From: Centropus unirufus
Taxonomy: Eukaryota > Chordata > Aves > Cuculiformes > Centropidae
NCBI GenBank assembly: GCA_013397695.1
Contig: VYZI01000260.1
Span: 660,825 to 724,824 of the forward strand
DNA length: 64,000 nt
Direction: 5' to 3'
Part shown: positions 26,652 through 40,900 of the stretch, in pieces
How the letters are laid out: every line of letters starts with the position of its first letter
Position numbering within the stretch: position 1 is the first letter of the stretch
Made by a program: the position numbers and the translations under genes
The notes under the pieces: model-generated
Seen by the model: only the letters and a program-made list of their open reading frames with translations
Database searches by the model: none
What the model was told of the DNA's origin: nothing

Positions 26652-28445
26652 TAGTTTTCCATCTGCCTCCTCTTTTCTGTAATTTTTTTAATTTGGGGGG
26701 GATCAACAGGTCCCCTATAAATTCAGGCCCTATCATCATTTGCTGAATGGCTATAAACACTTGGTAATTGGATTTCCCACTGAGTAGTCAGTCTGACCAC
26801 AAAAAACAGAAAGAGGGTTAATTCAGACAGAAAACAACCCTGCCAATAGATTTAGTAGATTGGAACCTGAAACTGGGCTGTCTTATATATATAATAACTA
26901 CAAATTCACTAATATCAAGGAGAGTAAAGTAAAGCAAATGAAGATCAAAGTTAGAACCTTATATGTTTATGAACATACACATATCTGAAAGAAATATTTT
27001 AGAGGGCTAAATGTGAAGGAAATTTCACCGGGCAATATAGTACTTTACCTTCACAAGAACATTAATGAAGTCCCAAGAATACCATAGATTACATTTTGAG
27101 TGAAGATTGGGAGGGTGGGGGGAAGGGAGAAAAAACAACCCTGAGAGCCCAGAAAGCTCAAAGAGTTTTATAGTCACTAGTAGTTTAGAGGAATCCTTGG
27201 TACCATTGAGCAAATGCTGGGTAGAGGACTGTTAGAACTATCTATCAAAAGTAAATAATCTTTTCTTATTTTCAGTCAAGGGTAGCAGAGCTTAGAAGAG
27301 ATGACATTCACAGCACAAATTAGTGAGCTAATCTTCATTAAGTATACACTCAAACAAGGGGCAAGGGAGCAAAGTAATTTTGTGAGAATTTATAAATATC
27401 TTCCATAGGTTAATTAAGCCATTGAAACTAGTTGCATATGGCAGAAACAAAGGCCATGATAAACCTTGCTATTTTTTAATGCCTTAGAAGCAGAGAACAT
27501 TACTGTTCAGTCATTTGAAGTCTAATAGGGCTATTTAAGTCAATGTTTCCCTTAGATTCATACACACTGACGTTGAGTTGTGCATAATACATGACAGAAG
27601 AACATAGCAATGAACTAAGTGGACAGTTATCAACTTTTACTGATACAAGCAAACTTACAACTGGATTTCAGCATAAGAAAAGTAACAGGTTATACTATGG
27701 TACAGCATTGTATTTATACTGTATGATCACATATAGTGTAGAGATCCCTGACTTAGATGAAAGTAAAGAGCACTCTGTATTTAGTGATACAGAGACATTT
27801 ATAACACCTTGTTCTCAGGCTAATTAACCCAATAGTCAATAGACTATTAACAATAGTCAATAGTACTTGTGACTTTACATTCTAAAGTGCATATTTCTGC
27901 AATCTATTTTAGAATAAACTCAAACCATGCATCCTCAATACTCATGACACAGAATATTGGAATGGGCAAAATTAGAAGATCCATAAAATTAAGAAGCTTA
28001 AACATGTGTCCCTGGTACTTTCAGCTAAATTAAAATCTTACTTGCAGTGCAGACTGCTTTTTGAACATGAGCCGGATTCCAGCTTATAGTAAGAGCTATA
28101 TTAAGAGACCTGCTAGAATAAAACACTCCACTTTCAAGAGATAGTACAAATTTAGAGTCCTGTAAATTCAAATTGCTGATATACCTTTCAGAGTAAGAAG
28201 CAAAAAGACCCCAAGATCACATAATGAAGAGTGGTGCAATACTCTTGCATACAAAAGTATCAGACACAAATACACTCTTCCAAATTTACTACACAAGCAA
28301 ACCCGAGTCAGGAAAACCTCCAGTATCAATACAGGCGGGGGATGAAGGGATTGAGAGCAGACCTGTTGAGGAGCATTTGGGGTACTGGTGGGTAGAAAGC
28401 TGTACATGAGCTGGCAATGTGTGCTCACAGCCCAGAAAGCCTACA
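26652..28445. other. Unique AT-rich non-coding DNA
   Basis: No gene is supported. It contains a direct repeat of a 21-bp unit at 27,830-27,863 and otherwise only short unremarkable open frames. Confidence 0.55.
27830..27863 (+). repeat. 21-bp spaced direct repeat CAATAGTCAATAG
   Basis: CAATAGTCAATAG occurs at 27,830-27,842 and again at 27,851-27,863. The linker ACTATTAA partly mirrors the unit, so short hairpins are also possible. It is a small local duplication. Confidence 0.85.
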
Positions 28446-28446
28446 T

Positions 28447-29240
28447 CACAGAATTCTAGAATGGGTTGGAAGGGACTTTAAGGATCATCTAGTTCCAAAT
28501 CCCCTGCTATGAGCCGGAGCACCTTCCACCAGGTTGCTCAAAACCATCCAACCTGGTCTTGAACATTTCCAGAGATTCACACATTCTCTAAGCGACCTGT
28601 TCCACTGCCGCACCACCCTCATACTGTAGAATTTCCTCCTTATAGATAGTCTAACATCTTTCAGTTTAAAGTCATTATCCCTTGTCCTATTACTCCATGC
28701 CCTGTGAAAAAGTCACTCTCCAAGTTTCTTGCGGACTTCCTTTAGGTACTGGAATGCTGCTATGAAGTCTCCCAAAAGCCTTCTCTTCTCGAGGATGATC
28801 AACATCAACTCTCTTAGTTTTTCTTCATAGAAGAGTATTCTTCATAACCAGTCTTCTGATTATCACCCTCTTCTGAACTTGCTCAAAAAGGAGGATGGCC
28901 TTCCTATGTTGCTGCCCCTAGAACTAAATCCAATACTCCAGGCTGTGCCTCATAAGAGTGGAGTAGGAGGACAGAATCACCTCCCTTGACCTGCTGACCA
29001 CACTTTTGATGCAGCCCAGGATACAGCTGGTTTTCTGGGCTACAAGAGCACACCTTATTGGTCATGTTGAGCTTCTCATCCACCAGCACCTCCAAATCCT
29101 CTTCAGGACTGTTCTCAATCCATTCTCCCTTCAACCTGTATTTGTGCTTGGTATTTCCTCGATCTATGTACAAGACCTTGTACTTGGCCTTGTTGAACTT
29201 CATAAAGTTTGCACAGGCCAACCCCTGGGGAATTCCAATC
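28447..29240 (-). mobile_element. CR1 LINE, 3' part of ORF2 plus 3' UTR
   Basis: On the minus strand the element runs from about 29,240 to two terminal octamers, ATTCTAGA and ATTCTGTG, at 28,447-28,462. That is the CR1 3' signature. The ORF2 end is visible as NFMKFNKAKYKVLYID..EEDLEVLVDEKLNM, matching the segment after the reverse transcriptase palm, followed by PGLHQKCGQQVKGGDSVLLLHSYEAQPGVL with shifted frame. The 3' UTR includes the complement of GGTTGGAAGGGACTTTAAGG, the most conserved CR1 block. It is truncated at the 5' end, as most CR1 copies are, and no longer codes. Confidence 0.95.
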
Positions 29241-29275
29241 TGGGCTGCATCAAAAGTAACATCAACAGCAGTTAA
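29241..29275 (+). mobile_element. Inverted CR1 snippet abutting the minus-strand copy
   Basis: TGGGCTGCATCAAAAGT at 29,241-29,257 on the plus strand is an exact reverse-complement match to 29,002-29,018 inside the neighbouring minus-strand CR1. The next bases (AACATCAACAGCAGTTAAG) resemble the CR1 continuation imperfectly. So a few tens of bases of CR1 lie here in the opposite orientation, right at the 5' end of the other copy. It could be a rearranged end of the same insertion or an independent relic. Confidence 0.55.
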
Positions 29276-31075
29276 GTAGTTAAGCAGTTAAGTCTGAAGC
29301 CAGATTTGTCAGCATGTTAGCCAAAGTTAATAAGTCTACATTTTAACTACTCTGGACAGATGGCCTGAGTGTCAGTTGTAAAAAACGCATGTAAAGAGCA
29401 AAGACAAAGTTTAGCTCTAAACAAAACTTCAGTAGAGCCCTAGTTGCATTATCTTTCTAGACAAAATATGTTTCTTAACCACAGAATTTATTTTAGAAGT
29501 AAAAATATGTGGGATTTTTTAACAAAGAAGTGTAAGCAATACTAACTCTTATTTATGGGAGATCATAAATCATTCTGCTGACAGCATTTCACATTGCAAG
29601 AAAAAAGCACTGAACTACTCTGTATGTATCAAAAGCCTTCCTGTCTCTGGTGCTCAATTGTCATTGCTATTGTGAAGTCAGGGCAAGTCCCTGAAATGGA
29701 CGTTTTAACAGAAAATGCTTTACTGCATATTTACTTTTCCACTAGCTGTTGCAAAAAAAAAAAAATAAGGTGATGGTTCTGAGTGCTCACAAAACAACTA
29801 CAACATGGCTATTTTAAAAGGGCATTTTAAACCATAGAGCAATCAAAATTATGTGTCATTTTAGGGTAATGAGTACCTGAGCAAGCTTTTCTGAGAGGAT
29901 CTTGAAGACCTGTGGCACCTGCAAGGATTTCATTAGTGCCTGACTGCACTTTTCAGCCTTTTTCACATGGACTTTCATTTCTTCCTTTTTTATTAAACTG
30001 ACTGGTATGTTTCTTGCAATAAGTGAGTTTCCATTTTAAGCTATCGAACAGTCCTCTTGGTGACAGCAAAATAAAATTGTGATGATCCATATTGTTACAC
30101 AATTCATTCTGTTCGTTTTATTCATACAATCATCAATATTTTGCAGATTTTAAATGAATGGAACATATGTGTCAAATTCTAACTTGCTTACTTTTATAAT
30201 AATAGCATATAACATAATTATGGAACAGAATCGACTTTATTTTTAATTAAACTTAAAAGCAGCAGAGGTGAATCTAAACATTCTCATCTCTTTTAGAATG
30301 TTTGTGTTTTGTACCACTGAAAACACCCGTGTGTGGAGACCACAATCACAAGATGTTTGACTTAATGTGGCAGCCAGTTCTTGCTCTGGGCTCTGTTGCG
30401 TCAAGAAGCTGGTTGCCATTTTATGGTGCTTGCTCTTGGACAAACAATTTTTAAAGGGCTGAGATGTAGTACTCTGTTTTATTGACATATTGCTCAGTTT
30501 GACTGCTACCAGAACCTGAAATTATCCTCCCAGGAAATACACTGTTTAACTGAGAGGTTAATCCCATGCCTTTTGGGACAGACATTTGGGTGTTATAGGA
30601 GGACAGTATGAGGGCAGTCAGGAATGCAAATTGGAGGTATCATGATGGAAAAACACCTATGAGAAAAGGAGTTTACTTGGTAAGAACTTGAAAAGATTGA
30701 ACAGCAAACATTTACTTTACGTTAATTCAGTTCTCTCTTAATTAACCCACTCTGCCATAATACTCTTACAATCTTGGTGACAAGATTTGAGTAAGTATAA
30801 AAGAAAGAAGCTACATTTTAGCAAAGAAAATTTTTCAGAGATGATGTATCCTTGGGCAGATCCTAATACAAAATTTTTAAACTCCTGAAAAAGAGAACTA
30901 AACCAAATCTAAATATGAATCAATCACCTGAGAAATAGAATGACACAGTCTCCAGCTTAAGGCTCTGTCCTAGGTTACAATGTAAGATGTGCCCAAAGGT
31001 ATGTATTCTATCACCATCTTCACAAGCTGTTAAAGCAGGTGGGGCAATGTTCATTGTCTCCTACCATGACTCATC
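29276..31075. other. Unique AT-rich non-coding DNA
   Basis: No gene is recognised. An A13 run lies at 29,753-29,765. The stretch ends at the assembly gap. Confidence 0.55.
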
Positions 31076-31527
31076 NNNNNNNNNNNNNNNNNNNNNNNNN
31101 NNNNNNNNNNNNNNNNNNNNNNNNNNNNNNNNNNNNNNNNNNNNNNNNNNNNNNNNNNNNNNNNNNNNNNNNNNNNNNNNNNNNNNNNNNNNNNNNNNNN
31201 NNNNNNNNNNNNNNNNNNNNNNNNNNNNNNNNNNNNNNNNNNNNNNNNNNNNNNNNNNNNNNNNNNNNNNNNNNNNNNNNNNNNNNNNNNNNNNNNNNNN
31301 NNNNNNNNNNNNNNNNNNNNNNNNNNNNNNNNNNNNNNNNNNNNNNNNNNNNNNNNNNNNNNNNNNNNNNNNNNNNNNNNNNNNNNNNNNNNNNNNNNNN
31401 NNNNNNNNNNNNNNNNNNNNNNNNNNNNNNNNNNNNNNNNNNNNNNNNNNNNNNNNNNNNNNNNNNNNNNNNNNNNNNNNNNNNNNNNNNNNNNNNNNNN
31501 NNNNNNNNNNNNNNNNNNNNNNNNNNN
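31076..31527. other. Assembly gap (452 N)
   Basis: The sequence here is entirely N. Any open frame drawn through it is meaningless. Its true length is uncertain, since the N count may only be an estimate. Confidence 1.
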
Positions 31528-34500
31528 TCTTTTCCTATTAAATTGTATTTCTGACTCAGAGTCTCACTGGTTTGCTTTCAAACCGGGACAGGCTCCAAAC
31601 AAGAAATTTAAATGCATTGTGGTGACAACAAGCTGTAATAGAGGGTAACTTAAAAATAAACAAAGCAAAGAAATCTGAAAGATTATCAACTTCTCATAAC
31701 TATTTACACATATACCATTACATCACTTTATATTACTCGATGTGATTAATATTGACTCCTATAGAATAAAGGTAGTATTGAAAAAAAATTAAAAGTTTAC
31801 CAAGAAGATGTATAACCCCACGGTTTACTTCAGGTTATCTGTTCCGGAGTAAGGAATAGTGATAGCACTTCCTCTGAAAAGAAAGCCTGTACAAATATAT
31901 ACCCTTAAAATTCACAAATTCAAAAGCTGGGTGGGGGAAGGGGAAGTATATTCCAATGTATGCTCCTTACCTACATAAAATTTCCTCAGAAGAAACAGAT
32001 TACTCCTTGCAAGTCTGCTCAAAACTATTAATACCACTATTCTCACATTCTGCTCTTTATTCTCATTTTGGAATGAGGCTAGTTAAGTATGCTTCAGGTA
32101 ATGGACTTCAATTTCAAGGCAAACAAGTGTGTGGCACTCAGGACTGTCAGAAAAACAGACCTTCATTTTGAAGAAGTGAACCCTCAGAAATATTTCACCC
32201 ATGATGTTGAAAATGGTAAGCTGAGAGTGACAGGGTTTTACTTCTTGAGATTTAAAGGACCTCTTCCTGCATATTCGGTCTAACCACAAAGGCTGTGATC
32301 CGGGTGCTAAGCAGTGCCAAACGCAGGCTTATCCTCCTGAAGGACTTCCACTGAATGAAACTACAAAATCCTTTCACATTATTTCCTTAGAAGTATTTAT
32401 TAACCTTGTGTCAAGGCATATCAGTATCCAAAAACTAAGTGGTTATATACACCAATATCAAGCTGTGTAAATGCAATCCCCTGTGCTTAGTTAGAAAACC
32501 TTTCTTATATACAGGATGAGAAAACTATTCTTTGAGATTACTATTGACACATCATTTAAAAAGGAAAGGTGATAGATCACATCTCCATAATTATAGAGGC
32601 ATCTGACTTTAATCAATAGCAGGCAAATTTTATCCACACTCATGCTGAAGTTGCTATTCAATCATAAGAGCTGTCATTTCACTTGAAAATTACTATGGAT
32701 TCCATAACAAATGAAATGTCATGGGGAAGATCCATTAAACTTTACAAATTCAAGAGGAGTACCAAAAAAACCACAACAAATCAACATTTGATAGCTATCA
32801 GTTTGAGAAAAAGCATTTGATAGAGTATGTAGAAGATGCTCATAAACACTTATGGCTTGATATGTTTTGTTCTTAGAACTATAGTCCTATAATACTTCAT
32901 CCTCACAGTGTCTTGTACAAAAAGCTAAATTTTGGGAGGAAAATCTAAATAGCATGACCTTCCCTCAGCAGTGTCATGTGTGTCTATGCTGTTGCCCTAT
33001 GTTTAATATCCCTTCAGTTTCGGCAAATAGCAGGGAGATCAGAACTCAGTGAATCTGCTGGCTATGATTCAGATGGTAGACTTTATGAACTTTGGAAAGG
33101 GCAAGGCAAAGCCAAACACTGCAGCATCTATTAACAATATTTTGCAGATGACTGTGGAGTACAAATAACGTATTCATAGGCAGAATGTCCTTAATCATCC
33201 CTCTGAAAGTGCAAAGCTCTGAGAAACTTATGGGCCAAATTGTGACTGGCTTGTAAGCAGCATGCGGGGTACAAAAGCCCTGAAGACGAAATAAATCAAG
33301 TTTTCTATCTGTTTTGTGATCCTGAATACAGTCGGGAGCCATGAGCCATGTTCTAGGTATAGCAGTGAAAGTTGATTAGAATCCAAAGATTTCAGACACA
33401 TAACCTCCCAAACTACAGTAAAACCTTGGGTGTCTGATTTAAACAGAGAAAAGAGAGTAAAGGGAGCCTCTTTGACATAAGTATAAAAGGAGGGAAGTCT
33501 GTCTCTGTTGTCTGATGAACAACTCCGATATTGGTCCTGATCACTATTGAGACACATCAAGCGCTGGGATACTAGAAGCTCTGCCATAATGCAGTGTTCT
33601 GTTTACAGCAAGTCCTCATGACTCAGCTGCTGTGGTCAACGGTCCACTTCTACAAAGGGACACAAATGTGAAGGACAGTCACTGCTGTTGTCATCAGTTT
33701 TTTACCTTTTACTTAGGAATGCACAATGTCATACACCACTTCATGCTTAATATGACATTATGCCACATGGATTTGGATTAGAAGAGTCTAAGAGTACATG
33801 CACATTATATATACAAGTGATGCTTTCATATAAATAGTTTGATTCTTTGGCGAAGTTTCAAGTACTTAGGCCAGAAATTAGAGTATTTCAGCACTTATAT
33901 TTGGTAGCTGAACAGCCATGCTCATTCCTGTGCTGCCACAATCACTGCACAGCACTTGGGTTATCTAGTTTAAAAACAAGGTTTCATAGCCCTGCTTTTG
34001 ACCGTTGTTTAAACCTTTAGTTTGCACACTTGATACACAAAGTATTTATTGGAGCCCTTACCAACACTATAGTGTCAGTAACTACAAAAAAACAATTCCC
34101 TGCCTAATCTAACAGAACTATAATGTACAGATACATTTAAAATAACTAGAAAAGTCTGATTTCTAATGATTATACCATAGCACTGGCAGAAGGGCTTTCA
34201 GAATTGAAGACTTTTCTCCAGGACAAATAGACCTCTTTCTAGAGCTGTAAGACACTAGGAACAGTAAGACAATAGCCAGATCATTCAAACAACTGAGAAA
34301 TATTTTCTCTGATATGGACCATAACTTTCAGCTAAAGCCAGGTAACACCAGTTTCTCTTTGCTATGTCTCCACTCAGCAAATCCCCAATATCATACCTTT
34401 GGTGGAGAGGAAGTATCCCAGCACTGCAATGTTGAGAGAAAAACAATGTCCTATTTGAGCTACATGAAGTTTTCAATGTCAGCTTTGTGCAGAAGCTAGC

Positions 34501-37500
34501 AGCAAAATCTCAGAATCACTTTAAAGATATATTTCAATTTTTCATAAAATTACAGAAAGTGAGTCAGTGGTTGATAAGTATGTGTACTTACTTGGAAGAA
34601 CTATTAAATAATATGGAATAGTTTTCATTATACAGTAAGCAAGCCCAAGACTAGAATCCAAACCCAAACATGAGATGGTCCTCTTGATACAGAAAACATG
34701 AGAAATAGGTATTTTTTAAATAGATACAAATATGCTAAACCAAAAAATAGTAGGAAATGGAAAGGAAGGCTGGACATAAGGTCAGGTGAGGCATCAATAA
34801 ACATAGTGTTGATTTTTTGTTTTCAGGATTTTTACTAGAAAATTTTATCCGTCATTCCTGTAATTCAACACAGAATATTTACAAGTTTCAGCAACTGTCA
34901 GCTTCTGTAAAATAGTATCACCAAAAGAATTAACCTATGGTGGCAGTTTTACTTTGAAGTTGTCATCTGGAAAAAAAAAGCATATGAAACTTTGTGCAAC
35001 CTTAGGAACACTGAAAATGAGATTAGGGGTAGTTTGAGTTACAAATAACGTATTTAAGTGTTTTGAGGTTGAAAACTATGAATACTTCCAGTTCACAGAT
35101 TAGTTGTTGACTTCTGTCTCATCAGCATGTTTCTCCTCAGAACTTCTTTCTCATAGCTTCCTCAGACAGCCAGACCAGAATGTTCTTTTACAGAAAATGA
35201 TGTATTAGATGTCACCCTAAATGTCCTAGAAGGGCTTCAGTTGGAAGAATTTCCAGCAATATCTGCAGATCTTCCACCTTCTTAAAGTCATTAATTGCTC
35301 ATGACTTTTCGGTTTTCACAGTTCCCTAGAAAGTGTAGTATCAGCACATCTTGACCATGAACTTGAACTGCATTGCAAGACACATAGGTAGGTGGTTGTT
35401 TATAGTTATTTGAGTAAACTCAGAGTGTGAATAAGAGACTGAATCTCCCTTATTTTCTATCTCTTCTCCCATCCTGGCATACAAAGATAAAATATTTATT
35501 GTAGTATTAAAAAATCCAAACAACAATACAAAAAACTCAGAACACAAAACCATAGAGTAAACCAGAAGAGCATTCCAGCTTGCAGCCATTGGTGTAACAG
35601 TGGTTTACTGCCAATAAGAAAAGAGTTATTTAAACAGATTTGGCAATTAGCTTTTCTACACTTATAATTGAAAAATATTTTAGGAGAATCGGTCAAACTG
35701 GAACTCCGCCTTTCAGATAGAAGAAACCTGCCATAAACAACTTTACTGGAAAATAGTTCTTCCAAAGTTCATAGCCTGTAATATAAGCTTTTATAGGACC
35801 ATTCTTTCATTCAAAAACTGTATATCTATATTAGCCAAAGGAAAATTTGATATCAAGCAAACTAAGCAGTAAATTTCCTAGCTTATATACTATGAACTCA
35901 AATCTAAAGGCTCTGTGCTCAGTGGTCAAACTTGAAAAAAACCATTTTGCCCAGGGATACCTATTTTAAAATTACCAAGAGAGTGTGGAGTGGGCTTTAC
36001 TATCTTAGCCAAGTTTTATCATTTCTGTTCCCTGGGCAATAACCTCTTAGAAGTGCTGAGGATTCTGTTCTGGCTGAAAATGAAGTGTGAAAAAAAATAT
36101 ATATTCTGTGAAGGGAAGAGAGTGTTGCTGAAACAAAAAATCTGTTCCAAAATTTTTCTTTCTGACAGTGTTAGGGACAGATCCAGATTTGATTCTTGGA
36201 CAAAAGAAAGTCTCTCTGAGCTACTATACCTTTTCACTTATGTCAATATATTAACAACAAAAAAAAAAAATCACCTTCTTGGTTCATTTGCACCTCTATA
36301 ATTCTACATTTCCATGAAGTTTTTGTTGTATTGCACCTGTTCGAAGGCTTAAAAAATATTTAGAGAAACTATCTATTAAAGTTTCTTAAATCTTTATGCT
36401 TTCTGAGTTTAAATCTTTTTACATCAAACATTCCTTTCAGATCGATAATGTTCTGCCTGTGAGTACAATCCTCCACATTATTTTTAATATCTGTGAAACA
36501 ATGTTTATTCCAATCTTCATAACTGCCATATTTTAAACTTCCATATTTTAAAGAGGCTATTGCACTTACATACCTCCCTCACAGTATTTAGTTAAAGCAA
36601 GAAAAGAGCAAGAAAAAGGCCTTACACATAACCAACACTGAATTACATGTCAATACTAAGGTGCTTTGGGTAACAAAATGCCTTATTTTCACTATGACTC
36701 ATAAAAATAATTAAAAAAAAGAGTTACATTTACAGTACCTAATGGGACTTCTGTAAACTTCACAGTAAAAACACAGTCACAGAGGACTTCCTGTATGGAG
36801 CAACAATCTTCTTTGGAATACATTTATAAAAGACTCTTGAGCATCTGAAATGCAACTCACAGCATTTTACAACTTTAGATATATTTCTAATCTAAGCAAT
36901 TATTTCCAGAGTGGCATTGTTGCAAAAATCATCACTTTGTATTATTATTTTTTAATCACAAAAATGAACCAAGTTCAGGATCTGAAATGCTAACAATAGA
37001 GGCCAAACCTCTCAGCAAAAGGCTGTGTTTACAGAAGGCTAACAAGCATGATTAAGAGGGCAAATTAATGAATTGTGTGAAAGAGTTCACATACAAGAGA
37101 CTGACAAATAAGTACTTATTTGTGAAGGTCTGTAAACACCTGTGCAGTGAATTTAAAATAAATTTGCCAGTTGGCAGACTTGCAGCTTTTACTCTTAATT
37201 TCATTTTTAAAATGTTTTACTTAAATTTTATTCACTCTAAATTAAACTTAACTTTTCAGCTAAAATCCATTTAGAAGAGAAACTAACAACTGCATGGGAC
37301 TTGAAATAAAGTGGAATCAAGTTCTGAAAGGAACAAGCATATTAGCACCTTAACAACATGCAGTATGTGTGTATTTGAAGTGTAGACTTTAGAAAGACGT
37401 CAAAGCAATTTGGACAACACTTGACTAATGTGCCTTCCACTCTGAAGCCTACTGAAAAATATCCTGGCTTCACACTGAAACATCTAAGTCCTTTTGAACT

Positions 37501-37899
37501 CTCTGAAAATACTCTGTCAAAATATATTATCAGTGCCTTGGCACACCTTTACAACCACACAGATTTAGATATTTAACTAATAGATATAGATATGTTAAAG
37601 TTATAACTTAAGATGTGAATAAAAACATCTCCTGATCATGTTGTATTCACTTGCTAGTCAATGGGAAAGCAACTCTTACATTAACAAAAGTGTTTCCATA
37701 ATTCTTTGTGCATTTTCTCTCACCCAAAAGTTACTCAAACTCTCACCTTCGCTTCTAAAATATTTCCAGAGGCCTGCTGCCTGTTTTTGATCTTCTCTAG
37801 TTTTACATGTATTGACAGTTATTTTCTCTTTATCTTTATCCAACCAAAGTAGAACTTCAAAATGCAAACAGTAGTCTCTTCCACATCATTCATCCACAG

Positions 37900-37987
37900 A
37901 TGGTGCTACAAATTGTCTGGGGAGGAGAAGCAGGTTCATTGTCATTGCCCTGGCATGCGTATTCCCCGTGGCTGACCAATGAAACAG
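37900..37987 (+). other. Candidate exon (weak)
   Basis: TCTTCCACATCATTCATCCACAG (acceptor at 37,898-37,899) precedes 88 bp that end in GAAACAG followed by GTGAGT, a near-consensus donor. The segment is more GC-rich than its surroundings and contains CpGs. The ATG at its first base opens a frame (starts MVLQIVWGGEAG) that passes the donor and continues to about 38,088. A second frame reads WCYKLSGEEK..CHCPG before a TGA at 37,973. I recognise neither as a protein. It could be an alternative or untranslated exon, or a coincidence of splice-like motifs. Confidence 0.22.
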
Positions 37988-40900
37988 GTGAGTTTCCAGC
38001 TAGGCTCCCACAGCATAAACTGGATACAAAGTGGATGAATCAACAAGGCCCAGGACTGAAAAACAGAGATAGTGACCACAGCTTCTAAATGGGAGGGAAG
38101 AGGGAAAGGAATGAGGCATTTAATGGGAATTTCATTCAGAAGACTTCAGAGAAATTGGCTCAAAATTATTAGGAAAGCTAATGGAGTAGAATAGGTATAA
38201 GGATTTCATGCTGTTTATCAGCAGAGACAGAACTGTTGCTTGGGGATTAAATCTTAATAATGTGAAGATACACAAAGCACATTAACCAGGTATGTAATTA
38301 TCACTAGCTAGAGAAAACTGCCTTTTGTAGATTGACAAACATTCACAAGTTGAATAGCATCAATCGTAGTGATCTGAGAGACAATGAATAAGCCTGAAAG
38401 CTGCACGCTGTAGCCATGCAGACATAATATCTGTTTTCTCTAAATAAAATAACAGTAAAGGTATGAGTCAAAAGGTGTAAAAAAGTGAATTGTGTAAGGA
38501 TTAGACCAATTTTGTGAGAGTTATCGGACAACACTCAAGGATAGCAAGTTAACAGAGTCACGCTTAGCTTCCTAAGGGTACAAAAAGAGGCATAGCAATA
38601 ATAATTAGCACAAAGTTTTCAAGCAGGATGATTAGAGAGAGAACAACCCCTGCCTGAGCTGTGAGGTTTGACTATGTGAACCAGAAACAGGGCTGGCAAG
38701 AAGAGTCTAAGTGGATGGAAGCTATTCAACAAAGCAAGCATGAAAAATACTTAGGAGTATTCTACCATTTATTTCCAGCAAAAGCCAATGAGATACATTC
38801 CCCATCATTAGCACTTATATTGATATAAGCCAAATTTCATAAGTGACTATATCAGGCTGGTAGAGTCACCTAATCAGCTCTGAAACAACCTATTGATCCT
38901 AGGTTTTCAAGGGAAGAAGTTTTAGCTCTCCCTGATGTATGACTGAATGCAGCCAAGAAAATCTTGACAAATTACAGAATCTGTTTCCTACTAGGAACTA
39001 CCTGGGGAGAAAATCAAATATCAATAGAGAGTTTTTAAAAAGGAATAGGAGACTTCAACTTTGGATTGCTCCTCTTTAGATTGCATCCCTCAGTATTCAG
39101 AGACACCCATTTATTTAACAGAAGGCATAACAAAGGGAAAGAAACGGAACAAAAAAAAAAACCCTCCTTCATTTGGATATGTAAGTTAGTGCACATCCTT
39201 GATGAGAAGTGGAAAAGTGTTATTGTTACATCTGAATTCCACAGAATAGGGGAGGAAATGTGAAGGGTTGAGAGGAGTTTGCTGAGTCTGAGATAGCAGA
39301 AAGCCTATGGTCAAGCCTGGTGTTATGCTTTTAAGGATCAAAAACATGGATTTCATTTGGAGAACGCTTAATTTCTGTCCATTGCAGTTCTGTGTTTTTA
39401 ACTAAGGGTTATTCGCAGATTAATAAAGTACACAAAAAACAATATTGCAAAATGTCAGTTAACCACCTTCTCATCTAATATATCTTCTCCTTGTACTTCT
39501 CTTCCTTTCTCAGTGATAGTAACAAAACCTGCATGTAAGGACAGAGCAATCAATTCAGAGAATGAAAATAAGGTTATTAACATTTGTTTAGGAATAAATA
39601 TTAATCTGAATGTCTCATCTTTCTCAGATGTTTGAAGTTAAAACTATAGTTTAAGTAATGTTGAATCAGATGTTAGAAAGCCATGCCAATCTGCAAAAGA
39701 AAATTAAAAAATAAATCTAAAGCAATTTTAGAGGCTTTGGATTCAGAGATTAGAAGTAAGCCCTGATATATGTAGAGGAGAAACAGAAGGATTATTTCTC
39801 AATAAAAATCAATCCCTGACAAAAAAAATTTGGCCACATTTTCTACATCTCCCACTGAATATTTAATCTTTTTTTACGACCAATCAGAACACAAGGGAAA
39901 CTCTTTTCAAGATTATTAAAAGAAAAAAAAAACAAACCCCAAAAACTCCAAAAGAAATTAAGAAACTAAACATATAAGCATAGTTTCATTAAGGCTCAAA
40001 TCCTTACATCTGCATAGAAAGAATCCTAAAAAATGAGCTAGATTAAAGATTGAATAAGAGATTTAAATAGAAGATAGGTTATGTACCCAAATTATGTCTT
40101 GTGAAATTCATTCTTATATTCTTCTGAGGATGAAGGGCAAGTCACGTCATTGGAAAAAAACACATCAAACGAATCAGAAAGAAAGCTTCTAGCAAACTGC
40201 CACTTACAGGACAAGGCTTCTCACCCGCCCTTTCCCCATTTTCACATAGGGAAAAGATAATTACCCAAATACAGATTTCATAGCACTGGCATACGAGCAA
40301 GCCATTTAAGGCACCATGTTTCTGACTGAAGTCCTGTGCTCCACACCACTGCACACCGCAATTGCTATTCACAGAAAACTGTACAAACTGTAAGGTACCT
40401 CAGACAAAAAGTTACTACTCTGTAGACGTCTTCTAGTGCCAAAACTTTTGCAATGTTTTGTTCAGTATATTGTGAATTGTTACATGTCTATTTAAGGCAG
40501 CAAAAAAAATGTCTATATATATTAAAAAAAATAAACACACAAAAATCTCTCCTTTAAAACCAGGAAACAAAAGTATCAATATCACTTCAGTAATAATTGG
40601 ATTGCTATGAAGAGTATTTAATTTTGACATATTATTATGTCTCTCATTTTATGGAATTAAGTTCTAATATTAACCCCATTGTTTTAACAAAGAATTCCTA
40701 TTGCCTAAATAACTCCTTATAATCTTTCCTCAACCACAGCATTCCCCAAATGCAGTACTATTTCTTGTACCACTGGAGACTATACCATCATTATCCTTAT
40801 CACTCCAATTCCATCTCTAATAACCTATCTACTGCAACTATCATAATAAAAATACAGATAAAAAGGTAGTCCCAGGATATGGGTAACATATGGTGTAAAG

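Noticed and set aside
30987..31554. Two long open frames of 171-184 codons on the plus strand
   Set aside because: They consist almost entirely of the run of N and are artefacts of the assembly gap.
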